Assembly (NCBI GenBank): GCA_965197565.1
Contig: CBDANK010000002.1
Coordinates: 682,001 to 746,000 of the forward strand
Reading direction: 5' to 3'
Length of the DNA: 64,000 nucleotides
DNA from: G963667675 sp965197565
GTDB taxonomy: Bacteria; Chloroflexota; Dehalococcoidia; Lucifugimonadales; UBA3495
Shown here: positions 44,340-53,070 of the stretch, one piece after another
How positions within the stretch are numbered: the stretch's first letter is position 1
How the letters are laid out: each line of letters opens with the position of its first letter
Notes under the pieces: generated by a model
Databases searched by the model: none
What the model was told of the DNA's origin: nothing
What the model saw: only the letters and a program-made list of their open reading frames with translations
Made by a program: the position numbers and the translations under genes

Positions 44340-45473
44340 ATGGCGTCTCAGACCAAGCAACCGGCGCTCGTAGTAATTCAGCTTTCCGGCGGGAACGATT
44401 ACCTCAATACGATTGTTCCCTACAGCAACGGTCTCTACTACGACTTCCGGCCCACAGTGCATATAGGGTCCGATGTTGTTCTCCCCATAGATGACGATTT
44501 CGCCTTTAATCCAAACCTTAGACCGATCAAGGACCTTTGGGATGAAGGCAACGTGGGCGTCATCAACGGCATTGGCTATCCCAATCCGAACCGTTCCCAC
44601 TTCCGTTCAATGGATATCTGGCACACTGCGGAACCGGAAAAAATCGGGACTGAAGGCTGGCTTGGCCGCACCATTAGGGACTTGGACCCGCATAAGGAGA
44701 ACGTGCTTACGGGGGTCAACTTTGGGTCCGGTCTTCCCAGGGCTCTCGGTTGCAAGGATGTGCCGGTGGCGTCGGTGGGGAACCTGGAAACCTACGGACT
44801 GTTCCCGGATGTACGGGAGGAGCAAACCAGGGAATTCGCTTTGGAAGCATTCTCCAGGATGTACGGGGCCATGGGCCGCGGCGAAGTGATAGATTACCTG
44901 GCCCAGACCGGCACCGACGCTCAAAAGGGCGCGGACATCCTTAGCACCGCTCCGGCCCTGTATTCGTCCAGCATCGAGTACGCCCCCAACCCCATCGCCC
45001 AGAACCTAAAGGGCATCGCTCAAGTACTGTTCGCCAATCTGGGGACCCGGATCTACTATACCTCCTACGCCAGTTTCGACACCCACGGCGGCGAGCTATC
45101 GGCCCACTCCAGGCTCTGGCGTGAAGTATCCGGTGCGGTGGGCGACTTCTATGCAGACGTGAAGGAGCATGGCCGGGAGAACGATGTGGTAATCCTGTTG
45201 TTCTCTGAATTTGGCCGGCGGATTCAAGACAACGGTTCGGGCACTGACCACGGTTCCGGAGGAGTGGCCTTCGTCGTCGGCGACCCGGTGAAGGGCGGCA
45301 TGTACGGCGAGTATCCCTCTCTAAGAGAAGAGGACCAGTTGAATGGCGACCTGCACTTCAACAACGACTTCCGCTCCACCTACTCGACGGTCTTGGACCA
45401 GTGGCTCGGGCTTGACGCTGTTCCCATTGTCAACGGTCAATTCGAGCAGTTCGATTTCTTGAAAAACAGCTAG
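44340..45473 (+). CDS. DUF1501 family protein
   Basis: A 377-residue DUF1501 protein (alkaline-phosphatase-like fold, role unknown). Marks: PALVVIQLSGGNDYLNTIVPYSN near the start, NPNLRPIKDLWDEGNVGVINGIGYPNPNRSHFRSMDIWHTA, then YTSYASFDTHGGE, VVILLFSEFGRRIQDNGSGTDHGSGGVAFVVGDPVKGGMYGEYP. The Tat signal common in this family is absent; the protein begins just before the first strand. AGGAGG precedes the ATG. A strong terminator follows, ending the first transcript of the cassette. Confidence 0.93.
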   Translation: MASQTKQPALVVIQLSGGNDYLNTIVPYSNGLYYDFRPTVHIGSDVVLPIDDDFAFNPNLRPIKDLWDEGNVGVINGIGYPNPNRSHFRSMDIWHTAEPEKIGTEGWLGRTIRDLDPHKENVLTGVNFGSGLPRALGCKDVPVASVGNLETYGLFPDVREEQTREFALEAFSRMYGAMGRGEVIDYLAQTGTDAQKGADILSTAPALYSSSIEYAPNPIAQNLKGIAQVLFANLGTRIYYTSYASFDTHGGELSAHSRLWREVSGAVGDFYADVKEHGRENDVVILLFSEFGRRIQDNGSGTDHGSGGVAFVVGDPVKGGMYGEYPSLREEDQLNGDLHFNNDFRSTYSTVLDQWLGLDAVPIVNGQFEQFDFLKNS

Positions 45474-45570
45474 GGGCTTCATCGGTCAAGCTCCTGGCGT
45501 TTCCCAATAGCGCGGGTGGAAAACCCTACGACAAGCGGCTTTCACCCCAGGAAGTTTCAGTGCCCAGTCA

Positions 45571-45617
45571 AGGGGCCGGGAAGTGGGTGGGCTTCGCCCA
45601 CTTCCCGGCCCTTTTAT
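45571..45617 (+). terminator. Rho-independent terminator after DUF1501
   Basis: GGGCCGGGAAGTGGGTGGGC pairs with GCCCACTTCCCGGCCC around a TTC loop and is followed by TTTTAT. It separates the two halves of the DUF1800 cassette. Confidence 0.85.
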
Positions 45618-45671
45618 AGGCGGGGCGGGTGGGAATTTGGGGCCTAGTTTAGGCATAACAAAGGAGAGTGC

Positions 45672-47087
45672 ATGAGCAACCAGGAGATCGCGCTGATGGC
45701 GCATTTGATGCGCCGGGCGGGTTTCGGAGCGACGCGGGACGAGTTGGAGGAACTCGTTCTCAGGGGTTATGAGCAAGTGGTCGAGGACTTGCTTCATCCG
45801 GTGGCTCCGCAGAATATGCCGGATGACATCATCCGGCGCTACCACGTCGACCAGACCGAATTGAGGAATCAGGCCGGCGCGGGCGCGTACTGGATGTATA
45901 GAATGATTACCACCAAATGCCCGTTGGAAGAAAAGTTGGCCCTGTTCTGGCACGGTCTTTTTGCCACCAGCTTCGCTAAACTCAATCAGTCCATCGCGAT
46001 AATCGATCAAGTATCCATGTTCAGGAAATACGGCTTGGGAAGCTTCCCCGCTCTACTGGTCGAGCTTTCCAAAGACCCGGCCATGATCCTGTATCTCGAT
46101 AACAACCTCAACCACAAAGGCGCCATCAACGAAAACTACGGACGTGAGTTGCTGGAGCTCTTCTCCATGGGGATCGGCAACTACACCGAACAGGACGTGA
46201 AGGAGTGCGCAAGGGCCTTCACCGGGTGGACCCTTGCCAACGCGGAATACATGGCGGTCCGGGTCAACAAGGACTCGGCTTGGCCCTACGGCCGCATCTC
46301 CTGGCATTTCGAATACCGCGACGACGACCACGACGATGGAGAAAAAACCTTCCTTGGCGAGACCGGCAGGTTCAACGGCGAAGACATCATAGACATCGTA
46401 GTGAGGCAGGCGGCCACGGCCCGCTTCATCAGCAAGCGGTTGTTCCAATTCTTCGCCGCCGACCAAGTCGACGAAGACGGGGAGCAGGTGGTCGAGTCGA
46501 TGGTGCGGTCGTATTTCGACTCGGGTTACGAAATACGTTCGACTCTCCGCACACTGTTCAACTCTGACTATTTTAAATCCGACCAGAGCCGCTTTGCCCG
46601 GGTCAAGGGCCCGGTTGAGCTGGTCATAGGCGCCATACGCATGGCGGGCAGCTACCGGACACCGACCCTGGGAATGGAGAAAGTAGCTCTACATGCGGGG
46701 TACATGGGCCAGATACTGCTTACGCCCCCCAGCGTGGAAGGCTGGCACGAAGGGATGGAGTGGGTTGACAGCGGTGCGATGGTGGAGCGAGTGAATTTTG
46801 TTTCCAGAGAGCTTAGCAATGTCGACCTTCCGGGCGTCAGGGCCATTATCGATAGGTTGGCCAAAAGGAACGGCGGCCAACTGTCGCCCGAGGAACTGGT
46901 GGACCGCTGCTTGGACTTGCTGGGACCGGTCCCGGCTTCCAAGGAAACCCGCGATTCGCTCCTCGAATATGCGGCGTGGCAGGGACCCTTGGACCTGTCG
47001 GGACACCGGCCGGGGGATGAGTCCGAGCAGCGGGTCGGGGACATGCTGCGGTTGGCGGCATCCAGTATCGAGTTCCAACTGGCCTGA
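45672..47087 (+). CDS. DUF1800 family protein, copy 2
   Basis: A 471-residue paralogue of the 41802 protein with the same phrase order: LMAHLMRRAGFGATRDELEELV, EEKLALFWHGLFATSFAKL, NENYGRELLELFSMGIGNYTEQDVKECARAFTGWTLANAEY, FDSGYEIRSTLRTLFNSDYFKS and PPSVEGWHEGMEWVDSGAMVERVNF. AAAGGAGAG precedes the ATG. It begins the second half of the cassette, which has an NHL protein but no DUF1501. Confidence 0.93.
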   Translation: MSNQEIALMAHLMRRAGFGATRDELEELVLRGYEQVVEDLLHPVAPQNMPDDIIRRYHVDQTELRNQAGAGAYWMYRMITTKCPLEEKLALFWHGLFATSFAKLNQSIAIIDQVSMFRKYGLGSFPALLVELSKDPAMILYLDNNLNHKGAINENYGRELLELFSMGIGNYTEQDVKECARAFTGWTLANAEYMAVRVNKDSAWPYGRISWHFEYRDDDHDDGEKTFLGETGRFNGEDIIDIVVRQAATARFISKRLFQFFAADQVDEDGEQVVESMVRSYFDSGYEIRSTLRTLFNSDYFKSDQSRFARVKGPVELVIGAIRMAGSYRTPTLGMEKVALHAGYMGQILLTPPSVEGWHEGMEWVDSGAMVERVNFVSRELSNVDLPGVRAIIDRLAKRNGGQLSPEELVDRCLDLLGPVPASKETRDSLLEYAAWQGPLDLSGHRPGDESEQRVGDMLRLAASSIEFQLA

Positions 47088-47157
47088 GCCAGCTCGTCCT
47101 CTATCTATTCTATAAGAATGTTCCGTCTAATCTCCGGGTCTAAACAGGAGCATAGCG

Positions 47158-48186
47158 TTGAGCACCCGGTCTGAGGCTAAGACCTTTACCCTGGAATACC
47201 TCAAGACGATTGGCATCCTGTCCAACGCCGCCGGGCGGGGCTTCAGCCATCCCTATGACCTTGCAATCAACAAGGACGGACGCATCTTCGTCTTGAACAG
47301 GTGCGATCCGCTGCGCTATCCCTTCATACGGGTGGGCGTTTGCAACTTGGAAGAGGACTATCTGGCGGAGTTCGGCAACGGATTCGGCTCGGGAGACGGC
47401 CAATTCGTCTGGCCGGTAAGCCTAACCTTCGACAGCCAGGACCGCTTGTACGTCACCGACGAACAGGCGCACCGGGTTTCGGTCTTTGACTCCTCCGGGG
47501 AATTTCTGAGCAAATGGGGAGTATTCGGCCACGGCGACGGCCAACTCAACGGTCCCGCCGGCATAGCGGTTAATGCCAATGGCCGGGTTTACATAGCGGA
47601 CCAGCACAACAATCGAGTCCAAGTGTTCACTACCGATGGCCGGTACCTCTGGCAGTGGGGTGAAGAGGGCAGCGGTGACGGCCGGTTCAACCTTCCCTGG
47701 GGCATAACGCTGGACTCCCAGGGCAATGTTTACGTCGCCGATTGGCGTAACGACCGTATCCAAAAGTTCGATGCTGAGGGCCGGTTCCTGGCCGGCTTCG
47801 GCGAGTCCGGCAGCGGCGACGGCCAGTTCCACCGTCCCTCGGGCGTGGCGGTGGATACGGAAGGTTACATCTACGTCGCCGACTGGGGCAACGAGCGCAT
47901 ACAGGTGCTGGGCCCGGATGGCGGCTTTCAAGTGAAGTTGAGAGGCCAGGCCACCCTCTCCAAGTGGGCCGAAGAGTTCTTGGCCGCCAACCCGGACGAA
48001 AAACAGGAGCGGGATAAATCCAACCTGGTTCCCAACCTACCGCCTCACCTGGATACGCCTTACCTGGTATCGGCCCAGACCGAGCGGTACTTCTGGGGGC
48101 CGGTGTCGGTAAACCTGGATTCCGGGGGCCGGCTCTATATTACCGAAACCAACCGGCATCGGATTCAAATATATCAGAAGAGATAA
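47158..48186 (+). CDS. NHL-repeat beta-propeller protein, copy 2
   Basis: A 342-residue paralogue of the 43273 protein, from TTG 47158 with CAGGAGC upstream. The NHL blades match in order, for example GDGQLNGPAGIAVNANGRVYIAD, NRVQVFTTDGRYLWQWG, NDRIQKFDAEGRFLAGFG and a final IYITETNRHRIQIYQKR-like blade after a 45-residue insert. No signal peptide. Its repeated place right after DUF1800 suggests a physical or functional partnership. Confidence 0.88.
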   Translation: MSTRSEAKTFTLEYLKTIGILSNAAGRGFSHPYDLAINKDGRIFVLNRCDPLRYPFIRVGVCNLEEDYLAEFGNGFGSGDGQFVWPVSLTFDSQDRLYVTDEQAHRVSVFDSSGEFLSKWGVFGHGDGQLNGPAGIAVNANGRVYIADQHNNRVQVFTTDGRYLWQWGEEGSGDGRFNLPWGITLDSQGNVYVADWRNDRIQKFDAEGRFLAGFGESGSGDGQFHRPSGVAVDTEGYIYVADWGNERIQVLGPDGGFQVKLRGQATLSKWAEEFLAANPDEKQERDKSNLVPNLPPHLDTPYLVSAQTERYFWGPVSVNLDSGGRLYITETNRHRIQIYQKR

Positions 48187-48214
48187 GGCCGGCTAATTCG
48201 GCCTGAAATAAAAC

Positions 48215-48859
48215 ATGCATGCAAGAGTAACCTTTGCACAGGTCCGTCCTGGCAAACTGCATGAAACAATGGCATTGCTGCGGGATTCCCTCTATCCCGC
48301 ATTCAAGCGGATGGAGGGGTTTAGGGGCGCGCTCCTGCTGACAAATTCTAACACCGAGAGAGTTGGCGGGATTACCCTATGGGAGTCGGAAGCCGACGTT
48401 CCCCGCGTTGCCGAGATGGCAGTTGAGACCAACGCCCGCCCTACTCGGAGATTCTTTGAAGCCAGTCCCTTGGAGCAACTGGCTACGATACCCCTGGCCG
48501 GGCAGCCTGATAGAGAGATTTATGAGGTCAGGGTCCGGTTTGTAGCAACCTCGAGTGGGGAACCTGGGCACGCGTCAGTGCTAAGGGCTCAGGCGCAACC
48601 TGGTAGGATGCACGAATTAGTCGACATCACTCGGAGTTCGGTGGCGCCCTTCCTGAAACAACAAAAGGGATTCAAAAGCTATCTGGGGCTGACCCAAGAC
48701 GGCAGCAGCAAAGAATTAGCCATCACGCTGTGGGACAAGGAAGCCGACGCGAGGAATTGGGAGAACACTCGCGCCTACCGGGAATTGACTGCCAAAATCA
48801 TCCCTCTCACAACAGGGCCGCCTACCGTGGAACATTATGAGGTCAGCGTCCATATGTGA
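48215..48859 (+). CDS. Tandem ABM-like (ferredoxin-fold monooxygenase) protein
   Basis: A 214-residue protein made of two similar halves of about 100 residues. Half one is HARVTFAQVRPGKLHETMALLRDSLYPAFKRMEGFRGALLL; half two is HASVLRAQAQPGRMHELVDITRSSVAPFLKQQKGFKSYLGL. Each then has an ITLW-type strand and a helix (GGITLWESEADV and LAITLWDKEADA). This is the dimeric alpha-beta barrel fold of antibiotic-biosynthesis monooxygenases and related heme- or quinone-handling proteins, joined in one chain. It is 28 bp after the NHL gene and belongs to its transcript. Function unknown. Confidence 0.8.
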   Translation: MHARVTFAQVRPGKLHETMALLRDSLYPAFKRMEGFRGALLLTNSNTERVGGITLWESEADVPRVAEMAVETNARPTRRFFEASPLEQLATIPLAGQPDREIYEVRVRFVATSSGEPGHASVLRAQAQPGRMHELVDITRSSVAPFLKQQKGFKSYLGLTQDGSSKELAITLWDKEADARNWENTRAYRELTAKIIPLTTGPPTVEHYEVSVHM

Positions 48860-48899
48860 ATCCAAACCAAGCCCCTGATTCTTCACCCGCCTAGCAGTC

Positions 48900-50534
48900 C
48901 TAATCGTCCAACCAAGCGTCCTGTACCAGAATCCAGACCGCCGGGTGGGGTTGCACGCCCCGCACGTTAGTGCGGGCCCCGTACATCTGCGGCTGCCAGG
49001 CCAAGACAAGACGCGGCACGTCCTCAATTAGAGTGCGCTGGATCTCCGCGTAGGTCTCCTTCTGCTCCTCAATCGTCTCCCCCCTGCCCTTGACGAGCAA
49101 CTCTTCGAAGGCTGGGTTGTTATAACGCGCCGCATTCCAGACGGACTCGATGCTGTACGCTTCGTTCAGCATTTGGTCCGGATTGGGCCGGCCGTACCAA
49201 TAAACTACGGTGAAGGGCTTTACCGTCCACACTTCGTCCCAGAACCCGTCCGGAGACCCCCGCTGGACATCGACCCGAATGCCCGCGGGCGCGGCGCTCT
49301 CCTTGTATGCCACTGCCATTTCGATCATCCCTGCTCCCACGTCGGCTGTGTGCAGGGTGACGTCGATGCCGTCTGGATACCCGGCCTGCTCCAGCAGCGA
49401 CCTAGCCAGGTCGGGGTCGTAGGCCGGGGGAGCGTACTGGGACGCGAAGCGGGGGTCTTTGGATGAAACCGGGTGGTCGCCAGCGACGAAACCCCGCCCC
49501 AGCAGCGCCGCTTGGTTGATGGCTTCCCGGTCCGCAGCGGCTTGCATCGCTTGCCGCACCAGCTTGTTGTCGAAGGGCGGAACCCTATTGTCCATCTCCA
49601 GTCCAATGTAGGAAAAGCTGGGATTCGACAACACCGTAGTTTCGGGATGGGCGTCGATGCCGGGTACGCTCTGGGGTTCCAACTGCACTACGATGTCCAC
49701 ATCACCGCTCTTCAATGCCTCGGCCCGGGTTGCCGCCTCGGCGATCAACAGGATGACGATCTCATCCAGGTAGGGTTTGCCCTCCTCCCAATAGTCAGGG
49801 TTCCGCACCATCACGGCACGCTCACCCGGCAGGTACTCCTCAAGCATGAAGGGCCCGGTGCCGAACTCCTCCAAGACCAACCGGTCGATATCCACGTCGG
49901 AGGGGATGATTCTGGCGAGTTCGATGGATAGGGAGTCCAAGAAGAAGCCGTTGGGACCGTCTAGGTCGAAGCGCACGGTGTAATCGTCGAGAGCGACTAT
50001 ATCCTCGACAGCTTGGAATATGGTCCGCGCTGGAGAGTCCAACACCGGGTCCTGCAGCCGGTCAAAGGTGAAGAGCACGTCCTCCGCCTTGAACTCCTTG
50101 CCGTGGTGGAACTTTACGCCCTGGCGCAGATGGAAGGTGTAGGACGAGAGGTCATCGTTGGCCTCCCAGGAAGTGGCTAGCTCCGGCTTCACCGTAAGAT
50201 CGGGCTGGATCATCAGCAGGTTGTCATAGGTTGACTGGGTGATGGCGGCGTCGACGATGGTCAAAAAATAGATCGGGTCCAGCGTCCCGGTGTTCTTCAC
50301 GATGGCCATCGTCAGTGTGCCGCCGTACTTCGGCGTGTCAGCCTGTGCCGTCTCTTCGGCGGCAGTCTCCTCGGCAACTGCGCCATCGTCCTGGGCGGCG
50401 GTCTCTGTGGCCTCGGCGGCGACGGGAGCCGTGGTCGCCTCGCCATCGCCGCAGGACACGACGAATATTACCGACACCAGCGTCACAGCGAGTATGATCA
50501 GAAAAGGATGCAGACTAGCTGTTCTAGATCTCAT
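48900..50534 (-). CDS. ABC transporter solute-binding lipoprotein, family 5
   Basis: A 544-residue SBP_bac_5 protein. The start is ATG 50534, set by GGGAGGAGG upstream; a longer frame to 50588 has no ribosome site. Lipobox VIFVVSCGDG, an Ala/Thr/Glu linker, then YGGTLTMAIVKNTGTLDPIYF, TYDNLLMIQPDLTVKPELATSWEANDDLSSYTFHLRQGVKFHHGKEFKAEDVLFTFDR and GTGPFMLEEYLPGERAVMVRNPDYWEEG. It is closely related to the protein starting at 62755, also without transport partners in view. It lies between the DUF1800 cassette and the amidohydrolase island and may feed the latter, which is inference. Confidence 0.92.
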   Translation of the reverse strand: MRSRTASLHPFLIILAVTLVSVIFVVSCGDGEATTAPVAAEATETAAQDDGAVAEETAAEETAQADTPKYGGTLTMAIVKNTGTLDPIYFLTIVDAAITQSTYDNLLMIQPDLTVKPELATSWEANDDLSSYTFHLRQGVKFHHGKEFKAEDVLFTFDRLQDPVLDSPARTIFQAVEDIVALDDYTVRFDLDGPNGFFLDSLSIELARIIPSDVDIDRLVLEEFGTGPFMLEEYLPGERAVMVRNPDYWEEGKPYLDEIVILLIAEAATRAEALKSGDVDIVVQLEPQSVPGIDAHPETTVLSNPSFSYIGLEMDNRVPPFDNKLVRQAMQAAADREAINQAALLGRGFVAGDHPVSSKDPRFASQYAPPAYDPDLARSLLEQAGYPDGIDVTLHTADVGAGMIEMAVAYKESAAPAGIRVDVQRGSPDGFWDEVWTVKPFTVVYWYGRPNPDQMLNEAYSIESVWNAARYNNPAFEELLVKGRGETIEEQKETYAEIQRTLIEDVPRLVLAWQPQMYGARTNVRGVQPHPAVWILVQDAWLDD

Positions 50535-50572
50535 TACGGCCTCCTCCCTTTGAGCAACAAAGCTACTGTCTA

Positions 50573-50844
50573 AGGCGAGGTCTTTCAATTGTCGTTGTTA
50601 CGAAAATAGGCCATTTTCATCCGCATAGGTGGCCTTCACAAGGCCATTAGTAATTCTGAGGAGCTCTTCGACTTCGCTCAGGATAAACTCCGCGACGAAG
50701 AATTTAAAACTTTTGACTGGACAATGAGCCTTGACTCGCAAGAAGGATTTTAGACCCTTCACTGAGTTTATCTTGAGCCTAGCCGAAAGGCTCAGAGCCT
50801 GCCCCTGGCTTGAACAGAGGGTGACAATTGAAAGCCCCTGCTGT
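50573..50844 (+). repeat. Family-A repeat with a 58-bp hairpin unit inside
   Basis: Begins GAGGTCTTTCAATTGTC and ends GACAATTGAAAGCCCCTGC. The 58-bp double-hairpin unit is at 50590-50647, and the core phrases CACTGAGTTTATCTTGAGCC and GCCGAAAGGCTC follow. The rest of the 50845-51033 stretch is AT-rich from 50945 and shows no gene. Confidence 0.7.
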
Positions 50845-51033
50845 CCAACGCACCGTCTGGCGAAGCTACACGAGGATGTACAGGATATGGACCCGGCCGA
50901 TTGCCGCTCGGCCGCTTATAACTGACAGGGCTTAGGTCTGGCAGACTACCAAATTATTCTGAATGTGTCAAATACAGTTGTAACAACAGTAATTATAGAA
51001 CTATTCAGTGGATTATATGACGAAATAAGTTGC

Positions 51034-51107
51034 AACTGTCTCCTCTACAACAACCTTATACGTCGCTGGGCATCCCATCCACATCCCGGAGAGCGTCGTA
51101 ATCCGAC
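51034..51107 (+). pseudogene. Relic of a luciferase-like monooxygenase gene
   Basis: About 70 bp here match the intact monooxygenase gene at 53552-53625 at roughly four of five positions: AACTG..CCTCTACAACAACC, then CGCTG..ATCCCA.CCAC.TCCCGGAGAGCGT. In the intact gene this encodes LRPLQQPYPPLWYPTHVPESVVYA. The relic is out of frame and nothing is left on either side. It implies an older copy of the amidohydrolase-monooxygenase unit stood upstream. Confidence 0.65.
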
Positions 51108-51372
51108 TCTTGCTCTCTGCCTGATTCAGGTATGCGCCGGGTCCCAGACCCACGATAAACCCGGCGCTGACTGCGAAAGCGCCCATTGCTCATACCCCCG
51201 GACGATTGCAAAGTCGTTGAGTTGCCCACTCCCCCGTTCACCCTGAGCTTGTCGAAGGGCCGTCGGTTCATGGTTCGATAGGCTTACCACGAGCGGATTT
51301 GGTCTTTGGCGGGCACTTCGCAATCGTCCTGGCTTATACCCCCGGTTTTGGGAAGGTGGCGCAGGAGGAACA

Positions 51373-51598
51373 GTGCTATCGCATTAGAAACAACCCATCC
51401 GTCACTCCGGCGAAAGCCGGAGTCCAGAGACCGCTATGTATCCGATTACCGTGACAATATTGGCGGATTCAAGGTCTAGATTCCCGCGAAGGCGGGAGTC
51501 TATTGCACGGCTTTCTGGATTCCCGCCTTCGCGGGAAAGACGGGGTGGTCTATTTTCATGGTAATGACTGGGTTGATCTCATTCAAATGCGATTGCCC
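51373..51598 (+). repeat. MITE-C relative, enlarged
   Basis: The left part matches the 12042 element over GCTATCGCA.TAGAAACAACC and GTCACTCCGG; the right part ends ATTCAAATGCGATTGCCC. The centre is expanded by GATTCCCGCGAAGGCGGG-type hairpins. The hairpin loop is CGAAAG here but CTTTCG at 12081, so the loop has inverted. Upstream, 51224-51260 has the common TTCACCCTGAGCTTGTCGAAGGG repeat. Confidence 0.6.
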
Positions 51599-51619
51599 AA
51601 GCTGAAGGAATACTTAGTA

Positions 51620-51648
51620 TTGACTAGCCTTAATGGCATAGTCATAAT
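51620..51648 (+). promoter_or_regulatory. Shared promoter, amidohydrolase copy 1
   Basis: TTGACT (51620-51625), 17 bp, CATAAT (51643-51648). The predicted leader of about 65 nt holds CAGCGGCTTGTTGAGG and GTTGCAACAG, which are repeated before copies 2 and 3. Confidence 0.75.
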
Positions 51649-51719
51649 TATTAACTGCAGCGGCTTGTTGAGGCGGGCCGATGCAAAGGTTGCAACAGTG
51701 AAAAACAGGAGGGTGGAAC

Positions 51720-52844
51720 ATGTCTGATTACCGAGTCATATCATCGGATAACCACGTCGTCGAACCGCCGGACTTGTGGACCAGTAGGGCCGAGGCCAAG
51801 TTTAAAGACCGGGTCCCCCACCTGGTGCATCAGGAAGATGGAGACTGGTGGTACTGCGACGGGCAGCAAATACTCAGTGTCGCCGGTGCCGGGACCCAGG
51901 TCGGAGTGAGATTTGAAGACCCGGAGAAATTGATTAGAGGGGGCCGGATGGAGGAGGTCCGCCCGGGGGGGTACATTCCCGAGGAGCACGTCAAGGACAT
52001 GGATATCGACGGCATCGACGTGAGTGTCGTCTATCCCACCGTTGGCCTTTTGATCTACGGCGTGCCGGACAGTGGGCTGCTATCCGCCAACTGCCGAATC
52101 TACAACGATTGGGTAGGAGAGTTTTGCAGCGCGGTTCCCCAGCGGCTCAAGGGTATCGCCATGTTAAACGTGGATGACGTGGCGGAGAGCATAAGGGAGT
52201 TGCAGCGCTGCGCCAAGCTGGGCTTCTCCGGGGCTATGATCAGCATCTATCCTCCGGAAGACCGGGGTTACGATATGCCGGAGTACGAGCCTCTGTGGGC
52301 GGCGGCTCAAGACCTTGGGATACCCCTCAGCCTGCACGTAGGCACCAATCGTCCCGGCCCTGGCCTGGAATCTCAAGGCGCCGATACCTCTACCACCGCT
52401 TATATGACCAACCTGGACCATTGGGTGCGGATGTCTCTCGCCAGGATGATCTTTAGCGGCGTTTTTGAACGCTATCCGAAACTCCAAGTGGGTTCGGTGG
52501 AGCAGGAACTGGCGTGGGCGCCCCACTTCATTGAACGTCTCGACTACAATTACACCCAAAGAATCCAGGGAGTCACCCAGGAGTGGCGCTTCAAAGGGGA
52601 CGCTCTGCCCAGCGACTTCTTCCACAACAACATCTTCCTGGGCTTCCAGGAAGACGCTATGGGCGTCAGAGACCGGCACGTCATAGGTGTGGACCAATTG
52701 CTATGGGGAGGAGATTATCCCCACACCGAGTCGACCTTCCCCAGGAGCCGCGAGATCATCGAGGAGATCCTGGTGGACTGCACCGACGAAGAAAAGGCCA
52801 AGATAGCCGGCGGCAATAGCGCCAGGATATACAACCTGGAGTAA
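51720..52844 (+). CDS. Amidohydrolase family (ACMSD-like), paralogue 1
   Basis: A 374-residue TIM-barrel metal-dependent hydrolase or decarboxylase of the amidohydrolase-2 group. The first metal segment reads VISSDNHVVEPPDLW, with Asp where many relatives have the first His. Other ligands and signatures: DIDGIDVSVVYPT, LGFSGAMISIYPP, GIPLSLHVGTNRPG (His), SLARMIFSGVFERYPKLQVGSVEQELAWAPHF and LLWGGDYPHTESTFPRSR (Asp). ACAGGAGGG precedes the ATG. It is intact. Four paralogues lie within the next 11 kb; copies 2 and 3 are broken. A monooxygenase follows, so the pair may oxidise and then hydrolyse or decarboxylate one substrate. Confidence 0.9.
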   Translation: MSDYRVISSDNHVVEPPDLWTSRAEAKFKDRVPHLVHQEDGDWWYCDGQQILSVAGAGTQVGVRFEDPEKLIRGGRMEEVRPGGYIPEEHVKDMDIDGIDVSVVYPTVGLLIYGVPDSGLLSANCRIYNDWVGEFCSAVPQRLKGIAMLNVDDVAESIRELQRCAKLGFSGAMISIYPPEDRGYDMPEYEPLWAAAQDLGIPLSLHVGTNRPGPGLESQGADTSTTAYMTNLDHWVRMSLARMIFSGVFERYPKLQVGSVEQELAWAPHFIERLDYNYTQRIQGVTQEWRFKGDALPSDFFHNNIFLGFQEDAMGVRDRHVIGVDQLLWGGDYPHTESTFPRSREIIEEILVDCTDEEKAKIAGGNSARIYNLE

Positions 52845-52880
52845 AGTCCCGCGCTCTGTCTCGTCGGGCTTTGACTCTCT

Positions 52881-52915
52881 CGGCAGGCGCTCCTTCGGGG
52901 GGCCTGCCGTTTTTT
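52881..52915 (+). terminator. Terminator after amidohydrolase copy 1
   Basis: GGCAGGC and GCCTGCC form a stem around GCTCCTTCGGGGG, followed by a six-base T-run. A near-copy follows copy 2 at 55371, showing that the duplicated unit included its terminator. Confidence 0.85.
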
Positions 52916-53070
52916 GGCGGTTAGGCCAATCATTGGGACCGAAACAGCGCCGGTGCCTTAAATCACCACTAGGGCCAACTCGTCGTATAATTATGACATC
53001 CTGTGTGAGGACGGACACCGGGTTGCGGACTGCCGCTCACCAGGGTCGACCAAAGGGAAAGGAGGCGACG

